Source: Gemmatimonadaceae bacterium
GTDB taxonomy: Bacteria > Gemmatimonadota > Gemmatimonadetes > Gemmatimonadales > Gemmatimonadaceae
DNA: 64,000 nucleotides
Assembly: GCA_014379355.1 (NCBI GenBank)
Contig: JACMLX010000136.1
Coordinates: forward strand, 1-64,000
Direction of reading: 5' to 3'
Both the position numbers and the translations under genes were made by a program. The notes beneath the pieces are model-generated. The model was given only the letters and a program-made list of their open reading frames with translations. It was not told the origin of the DNA and searched no databases. Below are positions 20,949 to 30,131 of the stretch, in pieces (the first letter of the stretch is position 1; each line of letters starts with the position of its first letter).

Positions 20949-22115
20949 TCACTCGAAGTGCAGGAACTTCGTCACCGTCAACGGTGCATCCGCAAGCGCC
21001 TGGGCGATTCGAGGCCCGGCGAGCCCGTCACCATACAGCAAGTCTTGTGGATAGCGACCGGCGGCAACCTGCTGTCGAAGCGCGGCGGAAATGGAATACT
21101 GCGTGTAGTCTGCCGCCAGCACATTCACCGACTTGTCTCTGCCATGCTGTCGCGATCCGATGTCGACGACGGGCGTCCCAAGGTAACCGCATTCGCGTAC
21201 GCCGACTGAAGAATTGCCGACGAGCGCCTGCGCGTTGTAGAGGAGCTTGAGGAAGTCAATCGGCGCGAAGTTCTTGAAGAAGTGTACTGGGGCGTCAGGA
21301 TGCCGCTCGCGAAAGATGCGAAGCGCCTGCGAGGTGCTGTCGCTGCCGGCATCCACGTTCGGCCAGAACCAGAGCGCGGGAATTCCCGTTTCGAGCACCG
21401 CCGCGAGCGTTTCGTCCGTGTGCCTTCGTGCGAGCCGGTGCTCAGTGGTGACGGGATGTTGCAGCACGACGATGTATGGTTGTCGCACATCGACATACGG
21501 ACCGACGCCACCATATTTGCTGCACGGATCGAAGTCGAGCGCGGGGTCATCCATGATGCGTGACGCGAGGTCGATCGACGGACATCCAGTGACGAACACT
21601 TGGCGTGATCGCTCGCCAAGGCGCCTCACGCGATCGGCGGCCGGCTCGCATGACACGAGGTGAAGGTCGGCCAGCTTGGTCACGCTGTGACGCACCTTCT
21701 CGTCGATTGATCCCGTCACCTCACCGCCCTGAATGTGCGCGAGCGGGATATTCATGTACGCCGCGGTCAGGGCCGTCGCCATCGTCTCGAATCGATCGGC
21801 GACTGTGACCACGATGTCCGGGTTGAGATTCTCGAACGTCGTAGCGAGTTCGATCATCCCCAGGCCCGTGGTTTTTGCCATGGCGCCGACGTGCTCGCCC
21901 TCGATGACCATCCGGACCCGAGCGGCGATCGCGAAGCCGTCACGCTCGATCTCTTTCACCACCATGCCGTAGCGCTCGAGAAGCGCGGACGCTGCGACGA
22001 CGAGTATGAGCTCGAGGTCGGGGTGTGCGACAATGGCGTCCAGCGCGGTCTTGATTCGGCTGTAGCTCGGGCGTGCGGTGATGACAACGCACACACGGCG
22101 CTTAGCTCGCGACAT
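20949..22115 (-). CDS. neuC: UDP-N-acetylglucosamine 2-epimerase, hydrolysing (NeuC/LegG type)
   Basis: RRVCVVITARPSYSRIKTAL, IVVTVADRFETMATALTAAYMNIPLAHIQGGEVTGSIDEKVRHSVTKLADLHLVS; overlaps neuB end by 14 nt. Confidence 0.88.
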   Translation of the reverse strand: MSRAKRRVCVVITARPSYSRIKTALDAIVAHPDLELILVVAASALLERYGMVVKEIERDGFAIAARVRMVIEGEHVGAMAKTTGLGMIELATTFENLNPDIVVTVADRFETMATALTAAYMNIPLAHIQGGEVTGSIDEKVRHSVTKLADLHLVSCEPAADRVRRLGERSRQVFVTGCPSIDLASRIMDDPALDFDPCSKYGGVGPYVDVRQPYIVVLQHPVTTEHRLARRHTDETLAAVLETGIPALWFWPNVDAGSDSTSQALRIFRERHPDAPVHFFKNFAPIDFLKLLYNAQALVGNSSVGVRECGYLGTPVVDIGSRQHGRDKSVNVLAADYTQYSISAALRQQVAAGRYPQDLLYGDGLAGPRIAQALADAPLTVTKFLHFE

Positions 22116-23184
22116 CTGCGTCGTCGGCAATGTCCGTCCAGGCAAGTGGAGTCAGCGACGGCATATCGCGCCTGAGGCGACGCCCGATCACGAGGGCGCG
22201 TTGCATCGCTGGAATGCCCGAGCCCGGTTTTCGCGCAAGTAGATGCTCCGCCCGCAGCACAGTGTCGGCGGAAAGAGGCTCGCGCAGGACCAGCGATTTG
22301 CTGAAGATTGCGCGCGTCGTCAGGAGTTGCGCCGCCTTCGCATCCTTGTCGACGGCGTGCTGCTGCATTTGCTCGTTGAATCGAACACCCTCGACGAGCA
22401 ATCGCAATTCATCGGTCGTGACCGAGGCCGGGACATCGGGCCCGAACATGGCACGGTGAAAAGTCAGGTGTACCTCGACGATTTCCGCGCCCAATAGTGC
22501 GGCCGCAAGCGAGGGCCAGATCGTCCCAGAGTGATCGGAAAGTCCAACGGGGCACCCGAATCGCCTTGCCATCTCCTGCATCACGTTGAGGCCCACCGAC
22601 GCCGCACCGCACGGATACTCCGAGGTGCATTGCATCATCGCATAGGCCTCCCCCGAATCGACCAAACGGCTGGCGAGCTGTTCACATTCCGCCCACGAGC
22701 TCATGCCCGTTGACGCGGCGATCGGACGCGGTGCACGACTCATCGCATCGAACAACTCGTCACTGGTCACTTCACCCGACGGTACTTTCCAGAAGTCCAT
22801 GCCGATCTCCGCCAGCATTTCCACGGCTTCCACAGAGAATGCGGAGCTCGTGAACAACAGTCCCGCCGCACTCGCGTGATCTCGGAGGTCTCGCCAGTGG
22901 GAAGCGGAGAATTCCATTCGGCGCCAATACTCGTACCGCGTGTCGTCCTGCCGACTAAATTTGACCCGCCATGGCTCGTGCGAGGTGCTCTCCGCCGCCG
23001 CAATATGAGTCTGGAACTTAATGGCATCGGCGCCAGCGAGGGCGGCGGCATCGATAAAGGCGTGCGCTTGGCCCAGACTTCCGTCATGGCTTTGCGCGAC
23101 CTCTGCGACGATAAGACAATTGCCGTGCCGACCGGGATCGGGGGACGTCGCGACGACGGCGTCGCGAAACGATTGAGCTACCAA
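22102..23184 (-). CDS. neuB: N-acetylneuraminate/nonulosonate synthase
   Basis: LIVAEVAQSHDGSLGQAHAFIDAAALAGADAIKFQTH, WKVPSGEVTSDELFDAM, STGMSSW, CTSEYPC, GLSDHSG. Confidence 0.9.
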   Translation of the reverse strand: MVAQSFRDAVVATSPDPGRHGNCLIVAEVAQSHDGSLGQAHAFIDAAALAGADAIKFQTHIAAAESTSHEPWRVKFSRQDDTRYEYWRRMEFSASHWRDLRDHASAAGLLFTSSAFSVEAVEMLAEIGMDFWKVPSGEVTSDELFDAMSRAPRPIAASTGMSSWAECEQLASRLVDSGEAYAMMQCTSEYPCGAASVGLNVMQEMARRFGCPVGLSDHSGTIWPSLAAALLGAEIVEVHLTFHRAMFGPDVPASVTTDELRLLVEGVRFNEQMQQHAVDKDAKAAQLLTTRAIFSKSLVLREPLSADTVLRAEHLLARKPGSGIPAMQRALVIGRRLRRDMPSLTPLAWTDIADDADVAS

Positions 23185-23346
23185 GGCTGTCAGTGAAGCA
23201 GGCGGTGGTGAGCGGCAGAAGGGACGAGCAGATGCCGCGATTTACAAGTATACGCTCGCGTTGGAGTGATTGCATCCTGGGCGTACATTTCTACCTCGCC
23301 TCCGCAGAGTCATTCCGGCGAGCCATGATTCACCCGTGAACCGCTG

Positions 23347-24438
23347 ATGACGCCTGATTCAAGTCGCTCTGCAAACGCGACGGCCGCCACGCCATCAACT
23401 GCTTCCACATTCGTGCACCTGAGCGATGTGGTGCTCGTACTACTGCGCGCGCGCCGTGTCCTCGTGATTTGCGGAACTCTCGGATTCGTCGCAGGAATTG
23501 CATGGGCACGCGTGCCTCGAAGCACCTGGACTGCTGAGTCGACGTTCCTGCCCGAGCAGCGCCGCCAGTCACAGAACGCCCTGTCAGGCTTGGCGTCGCA
23601 GATCGGCATTTCCGTCGGCGGCCTGGATGGCTCACAGCCAGGAACTCTTTTTGTCGAGCTCGCTCGGTCCAGAGACGTCCTCGATTCGGTATCGCTGTCC
23701 GCACCCTTCGTGGAGCCAGGCAGTAGCGGGAAAGGAAAGTCGCTGACTGAATTGCTTCTTATCGATGACTCTGATCCCAAGCGCCGCCGCCTCGCGCTAC
23801 GCAATAGGCTTGCTGCGGCGATCGATGCGTCCACGAACGCCAAAACAGGTCTTGTGACGGTCCGGGTGTCGCTTCCGGCGGACTGGCTCGCGGCGGAAGT
23901 GGCAAATCGACTCGTCAGGCAGCTCGACAAAATCTCAGTCAGAATTCGGCAGCGCCGAGCAGAGTCCGAGAAGCTGTTCACAGACCAACGAATGGCTGAG
24001 TCGGCCAGAGAGCTGCAGTATTCTGAACAGCAGGTAACAAGTTTTCAAATCAGCAATCGCGATATCTCGACATCACCGGCGCGCCAGTTGGAACTGGAAC
24101 GGCTCAATCGAGATGCGTCGTTGCGACAACAACTCTTCGCCAGTCTAGCCAACGCGGCGCAGCAGGCGTCCTTGGAGCGTCTGCGCGACACTCCGGCGGT
24201 GACCATCGTTCAGCAGGCGGATCTTCCCCTGCAGCCGGATCGCCGCTATCTCGCTCGCAAAGTGCTGCTGGCAGCCTTCGGCGGTCTCGCGATAGCGATG
24301 CTGATGACGTTGCTACGCCACTTCTGGTTTGGAGAGCGCCGGGCCGCGTCCGCGCAGCTTGACGCAGAGTGGGAGCGATCACGATACGATCTGCTGCGAC
24401 CGTGGCGATTGTTCTTCGGCTCGAGCCGGGCCGCGTGA
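23347..24438 (+). CDS. Wzz-type chain-length determinant
   Basis: Two TM segments flanking a coiled coil; TAESTFLPEQRRQSQNALSGLASQIG; C-terminal LPLQPDRRYLARKVLLAAFGGLAIAM. Confidence 0.82.
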   Translation: MTPDSSRSANATAATPSTASTFVHLSDVVLVLLRARRVLVICGTLGFVAGIAWARVPRSTWTAESTFLPEQRRQSQNALSGLASQIGISVGGLDGSQPGTLFVELARSRDVLDSVSLSAPFVEPGSSGKGKSLTELLLIDDSDPKRRRLALRNRLAAAIDASTNAKTGLVTVRVSLPADWLAAEVANRLVRQLDKISVRIRQRRAESEKLFTDQRMAESARELQYSEQQVTSFQISNRDISTSPARQLELERLNRDASLRQQLFASLANAAQQASLERLRDTPAVTIVQQADLPLQPDRRYLARKVLLAAFGGLAIAMLMTLLRHFWFGERRAASAQLDAEWERSRYDLLRPWRLFFGSSRAA

Positions 24439-24445
24439 AATTCTG

Positions 24446-25204
24446 TCAAAAGCCGCTGAAGTACCTGAGCGCGCTTCGCACATGCCAGCGCAGGTGCACC
24501 GGATCGCGATGCGTCGCGCGTCGCGCGTCGTGAACGACCTCGAGAGATGGCACATACAAGACTCGCCAGCCATGTGTGCCGAGCCGGCGGCAAAGGTCCA
24601 CATCTTCAAAGTACATGAAGAATCGCTCATCGAAACCTCGCACCTGTCGCCAGGCTTCGTTTCGCACAACCAGAAACATTCCTGCGGCCCAGTCGACAAC
24701 TTGATTCGATTTCGTGGGAGCGTACTCCGAGCGCCAATCGCGGCTGAGATAGCGCCAGGCAAGCCTTTTTATCGTTGGAAAACGCCTCACGCTGTCTTGC
24801 AGCATGCCGGCGGAGTCAACGACTCGCGGCGCGACCGCCCCGACGCTCGCGTCCGTGAGCGCGTCCGCAAAGTCATCGAGGCGGAACGACCGCAATCGGA
24901 TATCCGGATTCACCACCACGAAGTGGCGTCCCCGTGAACGCTCGAATGCCGCATTGTGATTGGCGCCGAAACCAAGTCGTTCAGAATTCCGATGCAAGTG
25001 CACACGAAGCGATTTGCCCGCTGCTAAAAAGCCCTCGTCTTCCGGAATATTCAGAGTGATAAGAAACTCACATCTCCCTGCATTCGGACTCTCGAGCAAG
25101 CGCGAGAAGTCGTGAAGCAATGCACCGACGTGCGGTCCATGACCGTGACTCACGATGCTAATGCTGAATTCGCATCCGGCCGTCAAGGTTTTTGCCGTGG
25201 GCAT
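24446..25204 (-). CDS. Glycosyltransferase family 2 (rhamnosyltransferase-like)
   Basis: ISIVSHGHGPHV, NSERLGFGANHNAAFERSRGRHFVVVNPDI, GFDERFFMYFEDVDLCRRL. Confidence 0.87.
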   Translation of the reverse strand: MPTAKTLTAGCEFSISIVSHGHGPHVGALLHDFSRLLESPNAGRCEFLITLNIPEDEGFLAAGKSLRVHLHRNSERLGFGANHNAAFERSRGRHFVVVNPDIRLRSFRLDDFADALTDASVGAVAPRVVDSAGMLQDSVRRFPTIKRLAWRYLSRDWRSEYAPTKSNQVVDWAAGMFLVVRNEAWRQVRGFDERFFMYFEDVDLCRRLGTHGWRVLYVPSLEVVHDARRATHRDPVHLRWHVRSALRYFSGF

Positions 25205-25368
25205 GGGGGCATGTTAAGGTTGACTGCCACGGCCTGGAAGAAGCACGAGTATGTCTCACGAATGCGTTGGCAAGAGAATATAGCGCGAGAGGCCGGCGTC
25301 GATGACGCTCAGGTAAAGCGGCCTGTGACTGCTATCTGCTATGCGACGCTCAGCAGGGTCATCCCCGC

Positions 25369-27039
25369 GTGAAACCGTCCTTTCCACGGCAACTGATCAC
25401 GCTACTGCTCACAGTGACGTCCAACCTGGTTCACGCGCAAGCGACGCCTGTCCGGCGAAGTTGCGCCAATGGTGTGCTGAGTGTCGAGCTGCCCGGTGGC
25501 CAGCTGGACGAGAACCGACGAGCTCTTGGTATTCGCGCAAAACAGGGCTGGGCACTTTGGCGCGGTGCAGCCGACGGGGCGAGAGGTCGTATGCTGGCCG
25601 ACAGCAGTCGCGTGCCGCTGCGCCTCGCCATCGTGCTGCCGGAAGTACTTGCAACACATCACCAATCCTTTCCCATGCCTGCCAACGATGGGCCGTTGTG
25701 GGCCGGCCGTGGTCTCGCGTACAGCGTGACGGGTGGCGTTGCCCTGTGCGGACGCCAGGGTCGCTGGGGTGCAATCATAGCACCGACGTACTGGTACGCT
25801 GAAAACGCGAATTTCGACTTGCCGGACAACCCGCAGTTCGTTCCGCCGTACCGTGGAGGCTACTCTCCGTTTGCGTCTCGGTACTACTACATGCCACGAT
25901 CGCTCGACGCGCCAAGGAGATTCGGGCCAACAGCGCTCAGCGGGTTCGATCCAGGCGTCATTACGGTCTTCGCAAGAAATGCACGCGTTGACGCGGGCTT
26001 CACAACTGAGCCGATGTGGTGGGGCCCAGGGCAATACAACGCTTTGTTGCTGAGCACGCAGGCAGCCGGACTGCCTCGCGCGTACGTTCGCACGGCTCGC
26101 CCGCTTCGCCTCGGCGGTGAACTCGACATTTCGTACTTCATCGGCGGAATGTCGTACTCCCGGTTCTTCTTCGAGAACAATCCGATCGATACGACGCGAT
26201 CGATCGCTGGCCTTTCTGTCGTATGGCGACCGAAATTCGAACCTGGCCTCAGTCTCGGTGCGGCACGACTCGTCATCGCGCCGATCGCAGGAAAGGCATA
26301 TCTGAAACAGCTCTTCGATCCGATCATTCCAGTTGGCACACCGAATGCTGTTTCACGCGCCGATTCAACACAGTTTCCGGGCCGCGACCAGTTGTTTTCC
26401 GTATTTGCAAACTGGCGGCTTCCTGACGACGGAACGGAAATCTGGTTCGAGTGGGCTCGTGCCGAATTGCCGGAGAATCTTCGAGCCTTTTTTCAGGCGC
26501 CGAACCATACGCAAGCCGTCACTCTCGGACTCCAGCGAGTGAGCGCGCCGTTTCACCGAGACTGGACGTGGCGCGTTGGTGCCGAATACTCGCAGACAAC
26601 GCAGAGTTCGACGTACCGCGAGCGACCGACCGGCTCGTGGTACACCAGCCGCGCCGTTCAGGCGGGTTTCTCACAGAAAGGCCAGGTCCTCGGCGCCATG
26701 ATCGGACCCGGCAGCGTCACCCAACGCCTGAACCTCGACTTCGCCGGTCCCCGCGCCTCGCTCGGAATATTCGCTTATCGCATCAAATGGGACGACGACT
26801 CCTTCTTCACCATCCCGCGCCCCAATGGCAACGGACTCTGCAAGCACGATGTCAGCCTTGCCCTTGGCGCGCGGGGCACGGCACGCACACCGGCCGGCTG
26901 GTTCGAGGCAACGCTCACCTCGCAGAACCGCCTCAACCTCTACTGGCAGGCCCTCGGATTGTGCTTCGAGAACGAGGAGCTCCAGATCGACAAGCGCAAC
27001 CTGTCACTCGAATTCCGCTTCCACCCGCGTATTCGATGA
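25369..27039 (+). CDS. Capsule assembly Wzi-like outer-membrane protein
   Basis: GTG start with signal peptide ending VHAQ; MPANDGPLWAGRGLAYSVTGG, MWWGPGQYNALLLS, GLPRAYVRTARP. Confidence 0.75.
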   Translation: MKPSFPRQLITLLLTVTSNLVHAQATPVRRSCANGVLSVELPGGQLDENRRALGIRAKQGWALWRGAADGARGRMLADSSRVPLRLAIVLPEVLATHHQSFPMPANDGPLWAGRGLAYSVTGGVALCGRQGRWGAIIAPTYWYAENANFDLPDNPQFVPPYRGGYSPFASRYYYMPRSLDAPRRFGPTALSGFDPGVITVFARNARVDAGFTTEPMWWGPGQYNALLLSTQAAGLPRAYVRTARPLRLGGELDISYFIGGMSYSRFFFENNPIDTTRSIAGLSVVWRPKFEPGLSLGAARLVIAPIAGKAYLKQLFDPIIPVGTPNAVSRADSTQFPGRDQLFSVFANWRLPDDGTEIWFEWARAELPENLRAFFQAPNHTQAVTLGLQRVSAPFHRDWTWRVGAEYSQTTQSSTYRERPTGSWYTSRAVQAGFSQKGQVLGAMIGPGSVTQRLNLDFAGPRASLGIFAYRIKWDDDSFFTIPRPNGNGLCKHDVSLALGARGTARTPAGWFEATLTSQNRLNLYWQALGLCFENEELQIDKRNLSLEFRFHPRIR

Positions 27040-27192
27040 TCGCGTCACCGCCAGTGCCCCGACCGCACCATCAGGCGTAGCTTTCAGCACAACCGTACAC
27101 AGCGCTCTGGTCGGCATCCGCCGCTGGAGACCTCTCGAGCCGCTGACCTGAAGAGTGTCCTGCCCGTCCGAGCCATCGGCTCACTCCGCATC

Positions 27193-28749
27193 GTGACGTC
27201 CCCCACGCCCCCGTCTCCACGGTCGCGGCCGCGACGCCGCTCGGGCGATGCCGCACCGCTGCGGCGCGTGGCCGGCGATTCGAAATATTCCGACATCGCG
27301 CTCCCAGAGATCCTGCACGCGCGCGCGCCACATGCCGTATGGCGACATCTCTGGCGTACGGTGCTTCGCGTGCTGGTGCTCGTCGGCGTCGATCTGCTGA
27401 CCCTCGAAGTCCTGCGCATCATTCTCTCGGCCGCACGCGACCACGCATGGTTCGGCGCGCGGATCGCCACCACCCTCGACACGATTGTGCCGCAAGGCGC
27501 CGTGCCCGCGGTCCCGCTGCAGGCGGCGGTACTGCTTGGACTGACGATTTGCGGCGCGTACGTCGGCGGAGCGCGCAAACGACACGTGCGCAGCGTCGCG
27601 ATGGGTGCCGTCCTCGGCGTACTCGTCGTCACCTGGACGGCACTCTTCACCGAGCCGGAACCGAGTCGGATGCTCGGCGTCGCCTTCATCTGTCTCGCGA
27701 TCGCCGCCACGCTCGTGCCGGTTCGTGCGACACTGGACATCGTCGTCGATCGGATCCGGCCGCGCGCCGCGTTTGCGTTGCGCGCAATTCTCGTGGCACC
27801 GAGCCGCGACCTGCGCGCCGGCCGCACGAACCCGGCATTTGCTGATCCGAGTGAGTTCCGCTTCGTCGGTGAGGTGGACACCACGCACATCGAATCCGTC
27901 CAGGGACCGCTCGGCCCCACCAGCGAGATGATGCGTCTGATCGACGAACATCGCGCCGACACCGTCGTGCTGTTCGGACATCTCACCGATCCCGTCGCCG
28001 AGCGACTCGCCCGCGTCGCCGACGCGGCCGGATGCAACGTCGTGTGTCTGCCGCGCACCATGTCGCTGCACGGCTTCGAGCCGCAGCTCGTGTTTCATCA
28101 CGGCGAGCCGCTGATGCGACTGGTGCGTGTCGGCGAGCGTGGTCGGCAGCTGGTCGTGAAGCGTGCAACCGACATCGGGATTTCGTTGCCGCTGCTGTTC
28201 CTGCTGGCGCCGCTGTTTCTGCTGGTGGCCATCGCGGTGCGCATCACGTCACGCGGACCGGCACTGTTCCGGCAGGTGCGCGTGGGGCAGGGTGGTCGCC
28301 GTTTCCACATGTGGAAATTCCGCTCGATGATCGCCGATGCCGAAGAGCAGCAGGATGAACTTCGCGCCCGCAACGTGTACGGCGAGGAACCGCTCTTCAA
28401 GATTGCGCGCGATCCGCGGATCACGCGATTCGGGCGATTCCTGCGGCGGACCAGTCTGGACGAACTGCCGCAGTTCTGGAATGTGCTGCGCGGCGACATG
28501 TCGCTCGTCGGTCCGCGACCGCCGTTGCCGGATGAAGTAGCGCGCTACACGGAGCGTCACCTGGTGCGACTCGATGTCCGGCCTGGGCTCACGGGTCCAT
28601 GGCAGGTGTCGGGCCGCAACCGCATCGTGCATTTCGAGGACGTCGTGCAGATGGAGGCCGAATACATCGCAGAGTGGTCGTTTGCGCGGGATGCAGTGAT
28701 TCTGGCGCGCACAGTCCCGGCTGTCCTGCGTATGGATGGCGCGCTATGA
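27193..28749 (+). CDS. Polyprenyl-phosphate sugar phosphotransferase (WbaP/WcaJ-like)
   Basis: N-terminal TM region and C-terminal bacterial sugar transferase domain KRATDIGISLPLLFLLAPLFLLVAIAV, WKFRSM, RRTSLDELPQFWNVLRGDMSLVGPRPPLP, RPGLTGPWQVSGRN. Confidence 0.92.
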   Translation: MTSPTPPSPRSRPRRRSGDAAPLRRVAGDSKYSDIALPEILHARAPHAVWRHLWRTVLRVLVLVGVDLLTLEVLRIILSAARDHAWFGARIATTLDTIVPQGAVPAVPLQAAVLLGLTICGAYVGGARKRHVRSVAMGAVLGVLVVTWTALFTEPEPSRMLGVAFICLAIAATLVPVRATLDIVVDRIRPRAAFALRAILVAPSRDLRAGRTNPAFADPSEFRFVGEVDTTHIESVQGPLGPTSEMMRLIDEHRADTVVLFGHLTDPVAERLARVADAAGCNVVCLPRTMSLHGFEPQLVFHHGEPLMRLVRVGERGRQLVVKRATDIGISLPLLFLLAPLFLLVAIAVRITSRGPALFRQVRVGQGGRRFHMWKFRSMIADAEEQQDELRARNVYGEEPLFKIARDPRITRFGRFLRRTSLDELPQFWNVLRGDMSLVGPRPPLPDEVARYTERHLVRLDVRPGLTGPWQVSGRNRIVHFEDVVQMEAEYIAEWSFARDAVILARTVPAVLRMDGAL

Positions 28750-28992
28750 TACAGGCTCGCGCATCCACCACACCTGCAGGCGGCATGTCTCGTGCGCGCA
28801 ATGGCTGGCACGCGTCTGCATGACGCGCGGCACATCCCGGTGGTGAGGCGCTGACTGGATTGCCGCGTTCGCACCGCGTTCCGCGTGACATGAAGCGCCT
28901 CTGTACGTCAGTAGTGCATGACCATCCCTCGTTCCGTCGCGTCAAGTACTGTTGGGTCGTCTCGTGGTTTTCGCAGGCACTTTCCGACTCCA

Positions 28993-29544
28993 ATGACAAC
29001 CTCGCTCACTGAATTGCTCTCGGCCATATGGCACGACGGTCGTGCAGTACTCCGTGCACGCTGGTTCTTTCGTCACGCTGAACTGGGTGCGCGAGTCCGT
29101 GTCTGGGGTCACCCGAGCGTCGGCACGGCGGGACGAGTCATCGTGGGAGATCAGGTGCGGATATCGTCGACACTCGCTGTCACCCAGTTGGAGAGTGGCC
29201 CCAACGGCGTGCTGGAAATCGGACAGGGCACCTTCATCAACCACGGCTGTTCCATCGCGGCGAATGAGCTCATCCGGATCGGACCTCGGTGCAATATCGG
29301 CCCACACGTGATGATTATGGACACGAATTTCCACCGGCTCGAGCCGGAGCGTCGAAATGAAGAGGCAGGCTCGGCGCCGATCGTGCTCGAGGAGAATGTC
29401 TGGCTCGGTGCGCGTGTGATCGTGCTGCAAGGCGTCACCATCGGCGCGGGCAGTGTCATCGGTGCAGGGAGTGTCGTGACGCGGGATATTCCGGCACGCT
29501 CGCTCGCCGTCGGGCAACCCGCCCGCGTGATCCGCACGCTGTGA
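28993..29544 (+). CDS. Hexapeptide-repeat (LbH) acyltransferase
   Basis: VIVGDQVRISSTLAV, IVLEENVWLGARVIVLQGVTIGAGSVIGAGSVVTRDIP. Confidence 0.86.
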   Translation: MTTSLTELLSAIWHDGRAVLRARWFFRHAELGARVRVWGHPSVGTAGRVIVGDQVRISSTLAVTQLESGPNGVLEIGQGTFINHGCSIAANELIRIGPRCNIGPHVMIMDTNFHRLEPERRNEEAGSAPIVLEENVWLGARVIVLQGVTIGAGSVIGAGSVVTRDIPARSLAVGQPARVIRTL

Positions 29545-29610
29545 TGCCGCCGGGTACGCAGCGCAGTCCAGCGTGATAGCCCTCCGCACGCGCCGTTCCC
29601 CTGTGCAGAT

Positions 29611-29651
29611 GACAGAACGGCCCTCGCATCAATTGCGAGGGCCGTTCTGTC
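29611..29651. terminator. Strong perfect stem-loop (18-bp stem, 5-nt loop)
   Basis: GACAGAACGGCCCTCGCA-TCAAT-TGCGAGGGCCGTTCTGTC; no U-tract follows on the + side. Confidence 0.75.
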
Positions 29652-29705
29652 GTCTCATGAACAGTCACTGCCGCGATGTGCGCAGCGGCGAACCGATCGT
29701 GCCGA

Positions 29706-30040
29706 TTACCGAACCCAGATCGTGAAAATGCGCGCCATCCAGAACTGCAGGTCGCCCCGGAACGCAATCGGGCGCGCAGGTCGCAGCATCACTGGAAGGG
29801 TGCCTTCCGGAATCGGGGTCGAGTACTGCCTGTCCGGATCGGCCAGTTTGATGCTGGCCACCTGCACCGGCGTCTGCCACGTCGCGCCGCCGTCGAACGA
29901 CAGGTCGCATTCCTTCTCCGGCGTGTATTAATAGTGTCCGAACTGCACCACACCTTCCGTGAAGGGCACTGTGGGTCCGGCCGAGATCGACGCTCGGAGC
30001 AGACGCGACAAACGCGCCCTCGCACGCGGCTTGCCGGTAT
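29706..30040 (-). pseudogene. Interrupted coding remnant, C-terminus of an unknown protein with an Asp-box-like motif
   Basis: Minus frame reads ...RLSRLLRASISAGPTVPFTEGVVQFGHY*YTPEKECDLSFDGGATWQTPVQVASIKLADPDRQYSTPIPEGTLPVMLRPARPIAFRGDLQFWMARIFTIWVR*; in-frame TAA at 29928-29930, final stop at 29706-29708; upstream limit approximate. Confidence 0.5.
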
Positions 30041-30131
30041 GTTACCACGTTGTACGCCGATCGTGCTTGTCGGCCTTCGGCATTCACTCTCATTCCAGTT
30101 GCATGGCCACAGATCAGGGCAGGTCGTCACC

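Noticed and set aside
24511-24532. GCGTCGC short tandem repeat
   Set aside because: Too short and inside GT2 coding sequence; explained by Arg/Ala-rich codons
27084-28101. Minus-strand ORFs opposite the WbaP-like gene
   Set aside because: Composition typical of shadow ORFs; PGT motifs are unambiguous on the + strand
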